From NCBI RefSeq assembly GCF_011047135.1, contig NZ_CP049255.1:930001-994000 (forward strand): 64,000 nucleotides of DNA. The letters are read 5' to 3'. The position numbers and the translations under genes were made by a program. The stretch comes from Microbacterium endophyticum (GTDB lineage: Bacteria; Actinomycetota; Actinomycetes; Actinomycetales; Microbacteriaceae). Below the pieces are notes generated by a model. The model was given only the letters and a program-made list of their open reading frames with translations. It was not told the origin of the DNA and made no database searches. Positions 17,101 through 26,061 of this stretch are shown here, piece after piece (position 1 is the stretch's first letter; each line of letters begins with the position of its first letter).

Positions 17101-18141
17101 GTGACCACTGCTCCCGCGGCTCCGCGCCGCCGACGACGCCGCAGCCTGCCGCGATGGGCGTGGATAACCATCGTCGCCGCAGTGCTTGTCGCACTTCTTG
17201 CCATCATCGCCGCGATCGGATGGACCGTGACCACAGGACTCAGCCTCTTGAGCGCCGAACCCCCCAGTGTCGGAACAACCATCGTTGCTCCCGAGGAATC
17301 AAAAGCTGCCATCGCCGCCGCATCCGAATCCGAGGGCGCCGCTGAGCAGGCAGCGGCCGAATACCTCGCCGCGGCACCCACCGCGTACTGGCTGACACCG
17401 GAGCTTGACCCGATCGGCGAAGTGGGCACGCGCGTCCTTAATCTCGTAAACGAGGCACGCGAGCAGGACGCCGCACTCGCTGTCGTCGTGTACGGACTCC
17501 CAGAACGCGACTGCGGTCAGTACTCCGCAGGCGGACTCGACGACGCGGACTACGACACGTGGACCTCTGAGATCGGTGCTGCACTCTCGAGCGCCAGCGC
17601 AGCAGACCTCCAGAAGATCATCATTCTCGAACCCGACAGCTTGGCACTTGCTCCCCAGTGCGACAACGTCGATGCCCGTATGACCCAGCTCCACGATGCC
17701 GTCGAGCGACTTGCTGGCACGAACGTGTGGATCTACCTCGACGGGGGCCACTCCAATTGGCTCGCAGCATCTGAGATGGCAAGTCTTATCCAGCAGGTCG
17801 GTGTCTCCGACACCATCAGAGGTTTCGCCACCAATGTCTCGAACTATCAGCCGACCTATGCTGAGTTCGAATATGCACACCAGGTTTCCGATGCGCTCGG
17901 CGGCAGTCACGCTATCGTCGACACATCGCGAAACGGCGCCGAGCAGGCAGAGTCCGAGTGGTGCAACCCCGCGGGACAACTGGTGGGAGCCGCCGGCGGC
18001 ACCTACGGCGACGACGTTGTCGACACGAATCTATGGATAAAGCCTCCGGGCGAGAGCGACGGCGAGTGCAATGGTGGGCCCGTTGCCGGGGCGTGGTGGT
18101 CCGAGAGCGCCGTACAGCTCACATCCGATCTGCTGCAATAA
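17101..18141 (+). CDS. Membrane-anchored glycoside hydrolase family 6 (beta-1,4-glucanase)
   Basis: 346 residues. Arg-rich N-terminus and one hydrophobic segment (18-45) act as an uncleaved signal anchor or signal peptide. The catalytic domain shows the GH6 signature VYGLPERDCGQYSAGG (130-145), the acid Asp179 in IIILEPDSLA, and the C-terminal LWIKPPGESDG with the putative base Asp320. It should cut beta-1,4-glucan by inversion. GH6 enzymes accompany cellulose-synthase-like genes in other actinobacteria (cslZ of Streptomyces), and a family-2 glycosyltransferase gene lies 1.6 kb downstream, so a role in making or trimming a cell-surface glucan is as plausible as cellulose degradation. No carbohydrate-binding module. 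Confidence 0.9.
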   Translation: MTTAPAAPRRRRRRSLPRWAWITIVAAVLVALLAIIAAIGWTVTTGLSLLSAEPPSVGTTIVAPEESKAAIAAASESEGAAEQAAAEYLAAAPTAYWLTPELDPIGEVGTRVLNLVNEAREQDAALAVVVYGLPERDCGQYSAGGLDDADYDTWTSEIGAALSSASAADLQKIIILEPDSLALAPQCDNVDARMTQLHDAVERLAGTNVWIYLDGGHSNWLAASEMASLIQQVGVSDTIRGFATNVSNYQPTYAEFEYAHQVSDALGGSHAIVDTSRNGAEQAESEWCNPAGQLVGAAGGTYGDDVVDTNLWIKPPGESDGECNGGPVAGAWWSESAVQLTSDLLQ

Positions 18142-18216
18142 CGCCCGTTGCAGCACGCGGCACCGGTGACGGTGTGGAACAATGACGAAGATCAATCGAC
18201 CCTAGGTGAGGCCCAG

Positions 18217-19215
18217 ATGACCGACGAAGCAGCGGTGCAAAAGACGGCGGTGATCGTCGAAGACGACCCCGATGTGCGCCACCTGCTTGTCGAGGTGCTG
18301 GAGGCGGCGGGTTTCTCCACGGTCTCAGTGGGCAACGGAATCGACGGTGTTCGCGCCGTCCTCGCTTATCAGCCGTTCTTGACCACTCTCGACGTCAATA
18401 TGCCCGGGATCGATGGCTTCGAAGCCGCTCGGCGCATTCGAGCGAAGAGCGACACGTTCATCATCATGCTCACCGGACTCACCGACGAAGCCGACGTTGT
18501 TCTCGGTCTCGGGGCCGGTGCCGACGAGTACATCATCAAGCCTTTCCGCCCGCGCGAGTTCCGCGCGCGGGTTGAAGCTCTCATGCGACGGCCGCGCCCA
18601 ACCCAGACCTCCCAGGCGCCGCGCCAAGATAGCGTGGGCCCGTCATTCCCCGGTGCTCGCCCGCAGGCGCCCGCTCAAGCGCCAGCCGAAGTTTCCCCTC
18701 AGCTCACCGAGTTCGATTCTGGGCAGTATGAGCAGCCGGTATACGAAATTCCGACGGCTCAGCCGTTTCATCAGACGGTCGCGGTGTCGCAGCAGGTGTC
18801 GGGCTCCGCGGTTGTACAGCAGTCGCAGCCGGTGAATAGCAGGACCGACGTCGAGCTCGCGCACGCGCATCGCGGCTCCTGGATGTCTCATCGCGACTTG
18901 AAAGTTAACCCCGAGACGCGCATCGCTGTTGTCGGTAACGACGAAGTCGAACTCACCCGCACTGAGTTCGACCTGCTCGCAACGCTCATGGAGTCGAAGC
19001 GTCGTGTCCGTAGCAAGGCCGACCTCACTCTCGTCCTGCGCGGAGAATCCTACGTCACGTCATATTTTGTCGGCGAAGCAGACAAACGCGCTGTCGAGGC
19101 GCATATGACGAACCTCCGCCGCAAACTCGGCGACAGCCCGACTAATCCGCGCTACATCGAAACCGTGCGGGGTGTGGGCTACCGCCTGACCGCTGAAGTC
19201 ATGTCCGGTGTTTAG
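18217..19215 (+). CDS. PhoB/OmpR-type response regulator with long linker
   Basis: 332 residues. Receiver domain 10-125 with acidic pair E15-D16, phospho-acceptor Asp59 (TTLDVNMPG), Thr86 and Lys108 (IIKPF). A Pro/Gln/Ala-rich linker of about 100 residues follows, far longer than the usual short linker. The C-terminal winged helix (about 225-330) has ELTRTEFDLLATLM, HMTNLRRKLGD and RGVGYRL. The start at 18217 has AGGTGAGG six bases upstream. It follows the GH6 gene and precedes a GNAT gene; no kinase is adjacent, so it may be served by one of the orphan kinases in the window. Confidence 0.9.
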   Translation: MTDEAAVQKTAVIVEDDPDVRHLLVEVLEAAGFSTVSVGNGIDGVRAVLAYQPFLTTLDVNMPGIDGFEAARRIRAKSDTFIIMLTGLTDEADVVLGLGAGADEYIIKPFRPREFRARVEALMRRPRPTQTSQAPRQDSVGPSFPGARPQAPAQAPAEVSPQLTEFDSGQYEQPVYEIPTAQPFHQTVAVSQQVSGSAVVQQSQPVNSRTDVELAHAHRGSWMSHRDLKVNPETRIAVVGNDEVELTRTEFDLLATLMESKRRVRSKADLTLVLRGESYVTSYFVGEADKRAVEAHMTNLRRKLGDSPTNPRYIETVRGVGYRLTAEVMSGV

Positions 19216-19272
19216 AGAGAGCACGTCCCTAAACGGCAAAGTGGGCGGCGACAGCGCTGCCAGACTGGTCGC

Positions 19273-19740
19273 ATGGAGATCACCCTCGTCCCGATCAGCG
19301 CACAACAATTTCCGTCATGGCGGAAGCAGTGCTACGCGGAATACGCCGCAGACCTGATCGCGGCTGGCGAGGCACCGCCTGTTGCAGATCAGCACGCCGC
19401 CGATTCTCTTGAGCGAGCGTTCCCGATAGGTGCCCCCACGGCAGATAACGCTGTCTTCAACCTCGTCCATGACACGCATGACAGGGTCGGTTACCTCTGG
19501 ATAGGTCGCGACACTTCGGGCGATCCCACAGCATGGTGGGTTTGGGACATCCTCGTCGAGCCCGAATATCGCGGAAAAGGCTACGGGCGGGCGGCGATCC
19601 GGCTCGCTGAAGGGCATGCCCGCGGGGAAGGCGCCCGCTCGCTCGGACTGAGCGTATTCGGCCACAACGGGGCCGCTCGAGCGCTGTACGAGTCCCTCGG
19701 GTTTGAAACCACGACCGTGAAGATGCGAAAGCAGCTCTGA
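19273..19740 (+). CDS. GNAT family N-acetyltransferase
   Basis: 155-residue cytoplasmic acetyl-CoA-dependent transferase. Acetyl-CoA binding motif A is visible as VEPEYRGKGYGRAAIRLAEG, with the family's C-terminal LGLSVFGHNGAARALYESLGF. The substrate is unknown. It lies 57 bases downstream of the response regulator gene and ends 8 bases from the convergent glycosyltransferase gene. Confidence 0.9.
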   Translation: MEITLVPISAQQFPSWRKQCYAEYAADLIAAGEAPPVADQHAADSLERAFPIGAPTADNAVFNLVHDTHDRVGYLWIGRDTSGDPTAWWVWDILVEPEYRGKGYGRAAIRLAEGHARGEGARSLGLSVFGHNGAARALYESLGFETTTVKMRKQL

Positions 19741-19747
19741 ACGAGCC

Positions 19748-21229
19748 TCAGACCTTGTAGCCGTGGTGGCGACGCAAAAGCTTCGCAAACATACCCACGG
19801 TCTGAAGAACTGTCACGACACCCACGATTGGCCAGCCGACCCACAGAATTGTCGACTGAGCCACCGGACCGATCAAGGTCCACACGACGGCCATCGCGAC
19901 CAGTACCGCAGCAAGCAACAGGAGCGGTGCCCAGTGCCCGAGCGAACCACCGCCGCTTTCGGCCTTGGCTTGAGCCGCCCAGTTGTCGACCTTCTTCTTC
20001 GAGAGGAAGCGCGACCAGGAGCGAAGGAAGTGGCCAAGCCGTACCCACATGAAAAGCTCGGCCGGAAAAAGCAGAACGGCAAACATCACATCGCGGTTAT
20101 CGCAGTGCGTCATCGTGCGAGCGATCCGAAGGTTGAGCGCCATGGCGACGAGCGGTGGGATGAGCCACCAGGCCGAGAAAATAAACGCATCGATCGAAAG
20201 TGATCCGGCAAGCAAGACGACGAACGCTACACGGACGAACAGGTTGGTGAGCATGCCGAAGTTCTCGAACCACCGCAGGCGCAGGTTGGGGTGAAAAGGC
20301 TGACCTTTTGTGTCGCCGCGCTGTCCGGGCCACATCAACTCGATCGCACCGTAGGTCCACTTGACCTGCTGAGCGTCGTATCCCTTCAGCGTGGTCATAC
20401 CGCCGACGTTCGCGCGGGCGTAAGGGCTGATTTTCGTGAGATATCCGGCGCTCTTGATCTGAAGCGAGAGCAGCGAGTCTTCGACCTCGCTGTCCTTCAC
20501 CCAGGGCGTCGTCTGATGATTCTGCTTCATTGCATCGCGCAGAGCGTTCGTCGAAAAGATCGAGAACTGCCCGCCGAGCACAGCCATGTTGCGACCGCGC
20601 AGGAGGTTCTGCAGATTGAAGGCGGCGAACTGAGTACGCTGACCGGCAATCAAGAACTTCGCGATTCCGCCCTTGATGGGTCGGTCATCGATCGTGAAGA
20701 TGGCGGAAATACCGCCGATACGGGAATCGCCAACAGCTTCAGTCTCGAGATATTCGACAGCACGTGAGTCTGCAATCGTGTCGCCATCGACGCCGAGAAG
20801 GTAGTCGCAGCCCTCAACGAGCGAGTACCCGTAGTTCAGCGCGCCGACCTTCTTGTCGGGGTTCTTACCGATGTCGTGGACGAAGACCTCGGTGAACTGC
20901 TCGCCGTCTTCACCTTGAAGCTCATGGGGACCGGCGAATTCGGACGCGATCTTGACGGTGTTGTCCGACGTGTTATTGACGACCACGTGGATGACGTCGG
21001 GTACGCGCGTCTGCTTCAACAGCGCCTCGATCACATCCGCAATCGATTCTTCTTCGTTGTATGCCGGGATGACACAGCCGATGGTCGAGCGGTGCCCTGT
21101 GGAGTTTTCGAGCACGGCGGCGAAGTCTTCGGGGAACTCACCCCCGAAAGACATAGCGACCTGCTGAGCGTGCAGCGGAGCCTCATATGCCCTTGTGGGG
21201 GCTTCAATGCGGTTGTGCACATTCGACAT
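19748..21229 (-). CDS. Processive family-2 glycosyltransferase, membrane bound
   Basis: 493 residues. The cytoplasmic GT-A domain (45-300) has CVIPAYNEEESI, VVVNNTSDN, the metal-binding VDGDTIAD (Asp148-Asp150), VEDSLLS (general base) and QQVKWTYGA in the place of the QxxRW motif of cellulose/chitin/hyaluronan synthases. Four to five transmembrane helices (325-395 and 435-485) form the export part. No PilZ domain is present. It probably polymerises and exports a beta-linked polysaccharide; GH6 at 17101 suggests beta-1,4-glucan. Lys in place of Arg in QxxRW is unusual. Confidence 0.88.
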   Translation of the reverse strand: MSNVHNRIEAPTRAYEAPLHAQQVAMSFGGEFPEDFAAVLENSTGHRSTIGCVIPAYNEEESIADVIEALLKQTRVPDVIHVVVNNTSDNTVKIASEFAGPHELQGEDGEQFTEVFVHDIGKNPDKKVGALNYGYSLVEGCDYLLGVDGDTIADSRAVEYLETEAVGDSRIGGISAIFTIDDRPIKGGIAKFLIAGQRTQFAAFNLQNLLRGRNMAVLGGQFSIFSTNALRDAMKQNHQTTPWVKDSEVEDSLLSLQIKSAGYLTKISPYARANVGGMTTLKGYDAQQVKWTYGAIELMWPGQRGDTKGQPFHPNLRLRWFENFGMLTNLFVRVAFVVLLAGSLSIDAFIFSAWWLIPPLVAMALNLRIARTMTHCDNRDVMFAVLLFPAELFMWVRLGHFLRSWSRFLSKKKVDNWAAQAKAESGGGSLGHWAPLLLLAAVLVAMAVVWTLIGPVAQSTILWVGWPIVGVVTVLQTVGMFAKLLRRHHGYKV

Positions 21230-21410
21230 AGATCTTCACCTCGCGTACAGAAGGGCAGCACCTCTTTGGTGTCCCGTGCCGGAGACGAATCTTTCCGGCT
21301 AAGAACAGCCTGCTACACCCCCCGCAGCGATGGCGCAGGCTTGGCTGTACGAAAGCGCAATTTTCCCGCAAGATTGATACTCCCGATGCCCGTCGGAGGA
21401 CCCCCTGTTC

Positions 21411-22442
21411 GTGCTCACCGTACTTTTCTCTGCCCTCGTCGCGCTCGGAACGATCACGAGCGTACTTCTTGTCACTCTCCGACGTTCCCGAAACACGATC
21501 TCAGAGCACCGGTCGATAGCCGAGTTCGCCGTGATTGCGGCAGTCGCGTGGATTATCTCCACGTTGCTGTACACCCTCAACGACATCACCCGTTCTAACC
21601 TCGCCGTTTCGGTCGGCGATGCCCTCATGGTGCTCGCGCCGGGACTTGTCTGGGTCGCACTCCGAATCGTGAATTTGCGCAACTGGACCGGCATGGTTGC
21701 CGCGGTAGCGGCGGCAGCGAGCGTGTGCGTGCTGGGGCTTCTGATACCGCTGCCACCTGCAGCGGGGGTGAAGCTTCTTGCGATCGCAGCGTTTTGCATC
21801 GCTATCTTCTTCGAGGCGAGACAGACCCCGCTGTCGACTCTTTCCGGGGCCAAAACGCTTGCGATCACGGCGGTTGTCTTCACGACGCTGCTCGGACTCC
21901 GGCTCGTCATAGAGGTGTTCCGAGGGACGGAGGGCGCCGACCTCTTCGCTACTCGTCGGATCACTGCGGCGGGAACGATCGTTTTCGTCTTGGTCACAGT
22001 AGCCATGTTCCGACTCCTACGCACACTCGCGGAACCTTCGCTCGAATCTGCTCGAGCAGTGACGCCACATGTGGGTTCGAGCGCGGTGGTGTTCTCGATC
22101 GAAAATTTTCCACTCGTGCGCATCAGCTACGGATCGAACTACGCGCGCACCGCTCAAAACGCGCTTTTCAATGCCGTCGAAGATCATCTCGCTGGTGCCG
22201 CTCGAGCGTCTTCTTATGATGACGGCCGGGTCATCGCACTCATTCCCCGAAACACGAGCGATGTCTGCGAAACGGATGTACGTCGCGAATTTCAGCGCAA
22301 GATCGCCGCGAACGACAAAGCGAACGGCACGTACTCAGAGCCGCTGCCGCTCATCACCGAGCGAACGGAGCTCGCTACCGCGGCCGATGTGGTGACGTTC
22401 GTCCGGCGCGAGACAGCTACTCGGTACCGTCGGGGAAAATAG
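21411..22442 (+). CDS. Membrane protein with degenerate GGDEF-like C-terminal domain
   Basis: 343 residues from a GTG. Six or seven predicted helices fill residues 1-205. The C-terminal part (about 225-340) follows the fold pattern of a GGDEF domain (SSAVVFSIENFPLVRISYG, then a helix, then DDGRVIALIPR where GGDEF and its following strand would lie), but no GGDEF motif or metal-binding residues are left, so cyclic di-GMP synthesis is not expected. The domain call is by pattern only. Its 3' end overlaps a convergent lipoprotein gene, the same arrangement as the pair at 24946/26058. Confidence 0.65.
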   Translation: MLTVLFSALVALGTITSVLLVTLRRSRNTISEHRSIAEFAVIAAVAWIISTLLYTLNDITRSNLAVSVGDALMVLAPGLVWVALRIVNLRNWTGMVAAVAAAASVCVLGLLIPLPPAAGVKLLAIAAFCIAIFFEARQTPLSTLSGAKTLAITAVVFTTLLGLRLVIEVFRGTEGADLFATRRITAAGTIVFVLVTVAMFRLLRTLAEPSLESARAVTPHVGSSAVVFSIENFPLVRISYGSNYARTAQNALFNAVEDHLAGAARASSYDDGRVIALIPRNTSDVCETDVRREFQRKIAANDKANGTYSEPLPLITERTELATAADVVTFVRRETATRYRRGK

Positions 22443-23145
22443 CGATCGGCAGGTATTGGTACACGGTCTGCTGAGTGAAGCTCGAGTCATCATCGGCTGT
22501 GCCCTCCACCGAAATCTCGATGGCGAACTCGAGCGTGAGACCGTAGGTGTCTTCTGGCAGCTGATGAATCGTCGTCTCGGGCACATACAGCCCACCCTGG
22601 AAGCTGTTGAGCAAGAGCCCCCGGCTACTGCGCAGGGTGTCGCTCGGCACGAGCGTGCGCGGGTCAGCTGAAAACTGGAACGGGCTTTGCACCTGACCTG
22701 AAGTCTGTGCAGTCTGCGACGTGATCGAGATCGACGAAATGTAGACGCGACGCTTCTCCGTCAGCACAGACTTCTCGTCGACGAGGTTGTCATGCACATT
22801 GAGCGCAAAACCGAAGGTCTTATCGTTCGTGGGCCACCATTCCCGGGTGCGTTTCGGGTTCGCCGCCCACACATCGAGAGTGAGCGTGAGGTCGTTCGCA
22901 ACGTCGGTCGACAGTGAAACCGATCCGTCATACGTAAATTGCGAGTTAAATGTCATCGACGCCGATGGACTGGGGGCCGGCGTACTCACGGTAGCCGCTG
23001 CGTTGGCCTCGGTCGATGAGCCACCAATTTGGTTGAATGCATCGACTACCTGGGAGCATCCGCTGAGGGAGAGCACTCCCACCAGAGCAAGGGATGCCAC
23101 GGCGACACTGCGGCGAGCGTAACGGAAAGACGGGGTACGGTTCAA
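22417..23145 (-). CDS. Secreted lipoprotein of unknown function
   Basis: 242 residues with a signal peptide and lipobox LSLSGC, so Cys30 should be lipidated and the protein held on the outer face of the membrane. A Ser/Pro/Ala-rich stretch follows, then an all-beta domain of about 170 residues (from MTFNSQFTYDG to PIAIFPDGTE) with no recognised family. Gene order and fold pattern parallel the lipoprotein at 26058. The 3' end overlaps the convergent membrane protein gene by 26 bases; the start is 130 bases from the divergent kinase gene. Confidence 0.75.
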   Translation of the reverse strand: MNRTPSFRYARRSVAVASLALVGVLSLSGCSQVVDAFNQIGGSSTEANAAATVSTPAPSPSASMTFNSQFTYDGSVSLSTDVANDLTLTLDVWAANPKRTREWWPTNDKTFGFALNVHDNLVDEKSVLTEKRRVYISSISITSQTAQTSGQVQSPFQFSADPRTLVPSDTLRSSRGLLLNSFQGGLYVPETTIHQLPEDTYGLTLEFAIEISVEGTADDDSSFTQQTVYQYLPIAIFPDGTE

Positions 23146-23275
23146 AAGAATCCACTCCTCAGTGGTGAGGTGTTCGGGTTACCTCAAGACGGGCTGGGCA
23201 CACCGTCATCCTGCAGGGTGCACGGGGCAGAGGGCGGCGAGGGAAGTATACGTCAGCTTCACTAGACTCGACACT

Positions 23276-24946
23276 ATGGCTGCCAGCGGGGGTGAGACAG
23301 TGCGCAAGGCGCATCCGACAGGCGTGCCTGCTGTTCCTTCTCCCGGACCGACTGCACGCACGCGTTCCATCTGGCTCACTCAGCTCGTTTTGACGGGAAG
23401 TGTGGTCTGCATCACAGCCGTCGTGCAGATATTCAGCCCCAACGACTTCTCGAGCTGGATGTACGCCGCCGGCCTCGCGATCATCATCGGGTTGACGGCG
23501 GCGGCTCTGATCGTGCCCTGGACTCGTGTTCCACGCGATGCGGTACTCGTGCTGCCCTACGGCGACATCATCGGCATCGGTCTGCTGGTGGCGGCAAACG
23601 ACCTGCAGTTCGGCTTTTTGTGGGTATTCCCGATTTTCTGGATCGCAACCCACTTCGCGCTTCCCGCTTTGATCGCAGCGCTACTAGGAGTTGCGGGTCT
23701 CATTGTGGGCGAAGCTGCGATTTCGCCTCCCAACGGAAATCTGACACTTCAGCTGGTGATCGTGATCCTCTCGCTCACCTTCATCGGGCTGACCTCGTGG
23801 CAGTCTGCCCGGCAAACCCGGGCTTTCAAGCAGCTCTTGCGACGACAGTCCTCTCGTCAGCAGGGCACGATCCAGCGCGTGAGCTCTCAGGAACGCCGCG
23901 TCACGCAGATGCTGAACGCGTTGGATGTCGGGATTGCGCGGTTGGCTCTCGACGGTGACATCCTGGCCGTCAACGACACGTACGCCGACCTGTACAGCTT
24001 GAATCGCGATGATCCGACGCAGCCCGGCCGTGCGGTCGAGTACGCATCCCTTCGCGGCGAAGCTCTTTCCGAGTTCCGCAGACCGCTCGCGCGCGCGATA
24101 CGAGGCGAAGTCTTCGAAGACGAGCGAGTGTGGCTTTTCGACGGCAACGGTAAGTGGCACGCACTGTCAGCATCGACCCGCATACTCGACAGCTTGGGCA
24201 GCGAACCCCTCTCCACGCTCTTGATCGTGCATGACATCACAGACCTCATCGAGGCAGAACGTGCACGCGAGCACATCGCGACCGTCGTATCTCACGAACT
24301 CCGCAATCCGCTCACCGCCATCATCGGGCACGCCGAGCTCGCGCTCGAAGACGACAGCCTCGCACCCAGCACAAGGGAACAGCTGGAGGTCATCGACCAT
24401 GCCAGCCAGCGCATGCAAACGTTGATCGGTGAAATTCTCACCAGGACGCAAACACGCCGAGTCGAGAGTGGTTACGCACGTGTTGACGCTCGCCGCATCC
24501 TCGAAAGTTCTCTCGAGTCTTTCCAACCTGCGGCCGTCGCGCAGGGGGTGCGTGTAAGTATCTCGATTCCGGAGCCTCTTCCGGTGCACGGAGACGGATT
24601 CCGACTTCGTCAGGTGATCGATAATCTTCTGAGCAATGCCATCAAATACACCCCACGAGAGGGCACAGTAACAATCTCAGGCAGCGTCGATGATGGCGCG
24701 GCCGTGATGATGATCGTCGATAGCGGTATCGGGATTTCTCGCAGCGATCTCCCGCACGTATTCGAGCCCTACTTTCGAGCTGAGACTGCTCGAGAAAGCT
24801 CGACTCCCGGAACTGGACTCGGTATGGGCATCGCCCGCGACATCATCACAGAGCATGACGGAGCACTCGATATCGAGAGCGAACCGGGCGCTGGCACCAC
24901 AATTACCTTGCGACTGCCGCTCGCGGATAAAGAAGAAGAGGGCTGA
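23276..24946 (+). CDS. Membrane-bound PAS sensor histidine kinase
   Basis: 556 residues. About five helices (33-175), a short coiled segment, PAS with LDVGIARLALDGDILAVN, HisKA with SHELRNPLTAIIGH (His340) and HATPase with N-box NLLSNAIKY, G1 VDSGIGI (Asp482) and G2 GTGLGMG. All catalytic motifs are intact. The stop overlaps the start of the following degenerate-GGDEF gene as TGATG, so the two are translationally coupled and probably act together. ATG at 23276 is taken as start; upstream in-frame sequence is low-homology. Confidence 0.88.
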   Translation: MAASGGETVRKAHPTGVPAVPSPGPTARTRSIWLTQLVLTGSVVCITAVVQIFSPNDFSSWMYAAGLAIIIGLTAAALIVPWTRVPRDAVLVLPYGDIIGIGLLVAANDLQFGFLWVFPIFWIATHFALPALIAALLGVAGLIVGEAAISPPNGNLTLQLVIVILSLTFIGLTSWQSARQTRAFKQLLRRQSSRQQGTIQRVSSQERRVTQMLNALDVGIARLALDGDILAVNDTYADLYSLNRDDPTQPGRAVEYASLRGEALSEFRRPLARAIRGEVFEDERVWLFDGNGKWHALSASTRILDSLGSEPLSTLLIVHDITDLIEAERAREHIATVVSHELRNPLTAIIGHAELALEDDSLAPSTREQLEVIDHASQRMQTLIGEILTRTQTRRVESGYARVDARRILESSLESFQPAAVAQGVRVSISIPEPLPVHGDGFRLRQVIDNLLSNAIKYTPREGTVTISGSVDDGAAVMMIVDSGIGISRSDLPHVFEPYFRAETARESSTPGTGLGMGIARDIITEHDGALDIESEPGAGTTITLRLPLADKEEEG

Positions 24947-26061
24947 TGATCTCGCTCGGAAGCGACGGCGGGATCGGCTCCGCTCAGCTCGTTGTCGTTT
25001 CGCTGTGCACCGTGCTCATCGTGGGACTCGGATTCATTCCTCGACCCAGCCGAGCGACGCTCGCCTGGGCGTTGGCATTCTTCGTCGCCCTGTCTTCGGC
25101 GTACCTCACCGTAGGCGCGCAAGCAGCGGGCGCCGAGACGCTTCGCCGCATCGGACTCGCGCTGTTATTGGGCCCGCCGATCCTGATCTGGTCGGGGCTG
25201 CGCTCCTGGCGCGGTGCGCGCGCGTACATGTGGGCGGTCATCCCTGTCGCGGTCGTGTTCGCATTCACGTTTTCGCTCCCGCTGGGCGTCGATGAATACG
25301 CCCTCGCCTTTCGGCTTTCGTTCGCGGTCGTCGCGGTGTTCTGTGGTTTCACGATCGTCGAAACGCGCCGAATTCCCGAGCGTCGTGAGCGCATGCTGCT
25401 GCCGCTCACAGTGGCTTCGATCACATTCATCGGTTTCGCGATCAGCGGGCTAGTCAGTGGGCTCTTTCCTTCGTCGTCGAGCGACCCGTTGGCCTTGGCG
25501 AGGTCGGTGAATGGGCTTGGAATTCTCGGCTATATGATCTGCGTCGTGGTGAGCCTGCTGTGGCTTGCGCAAGGAACATCGGCCGGACAGGTGCGCGAGG
25601 TATCCGGGTGGGCCCGCTTTCGGGCAACCGCGTCAGAACGTCTTGTGCGTGCCCGCGATCGACAGGAACACGCGTGGGCTCTTCTCATGCTGCGCGTCGA
25701 CGACATCGCCGATATTCGTGATGCTGCTGGAGAGATCGGCTTTTCACGCATCGCCGCCAGATTCGAGTCGCTCGTGCGGGAGATGTTCCCCGCTGATGCG
25801 GACATCGGGCGCCGCTCCGCAGGTACAGTGGTTGTCTTGCTCCCGCGAACTGTTCCTGTCACCCGAGAGCATGTTCGGAAGCTTCTCGCCGAGCTATCGA
25901 TTCCACCGACCGATGGCTCTCTTCAGGTTTCAGCAAGCGTGGGCTGGACTTCAGTGGAGACCGCTGGCTACGACTTCGGTGATCTCGAGCGCGCAGCGCG
26001 CGCTGGCCTCGACATCGCCGCGGGCGAAGGCGGTGACCGCTGGCATCGCGACCGGATCTAG
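24946..26061 (+). CDS. Membrane protein with degenerate GGDEF-like domain, coupled to a histidine kinase
   Basis: 371 residues. About seven helices cover residues 12-210. The C-terminal cytoplasmic domain (about 230-370) follows the GGDEF pattern: LLMLRVDDIADIRDAAGE, IGRRSAGTVVVLLPR at the signature position, and VSASVGWTSVE like the conserved S-x-G strand, with a closing YDFGDLERAARAGLDIA helix. The GGDEF signature itself is lost. Likely a receptor or scaffold rather than a cyclase. Start overlaps the kinase stop; its own stop shares CTAG with the convergent lipoprotein gene. Confidence 0.72.
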   Translation: MISLGSDGGIGSAQLVVVSLCTVLIVGLGFIPRPSRATLAWALAFFVALSSAYLTVGAQAAGAETLRRIGLALLLGPPILIWSGLRSWRGARAYMWAVIPVAVVFAFTFSLPLGVDEYALAFRLSFAVVAVFCGFTIVETRRIPERRERMLLPLTVASITFIGFAISGLVSGLFPSSSSDPLALARSVNGLGILGYMICVVVSLLWLAQGTSAGQVREVSGWARFRATASERLVRARDRQEHAWALLMLRVDDIADIRDAAGEIGFSRIAARFESLVREMFPADADIGRRSAGTVVVLLPRTVPVTREHVRKLLAELSIPPTDGSLQVSASVGWTSVETAGYDFGDLERAARAGLDIAAGEGGDRWHRDRI

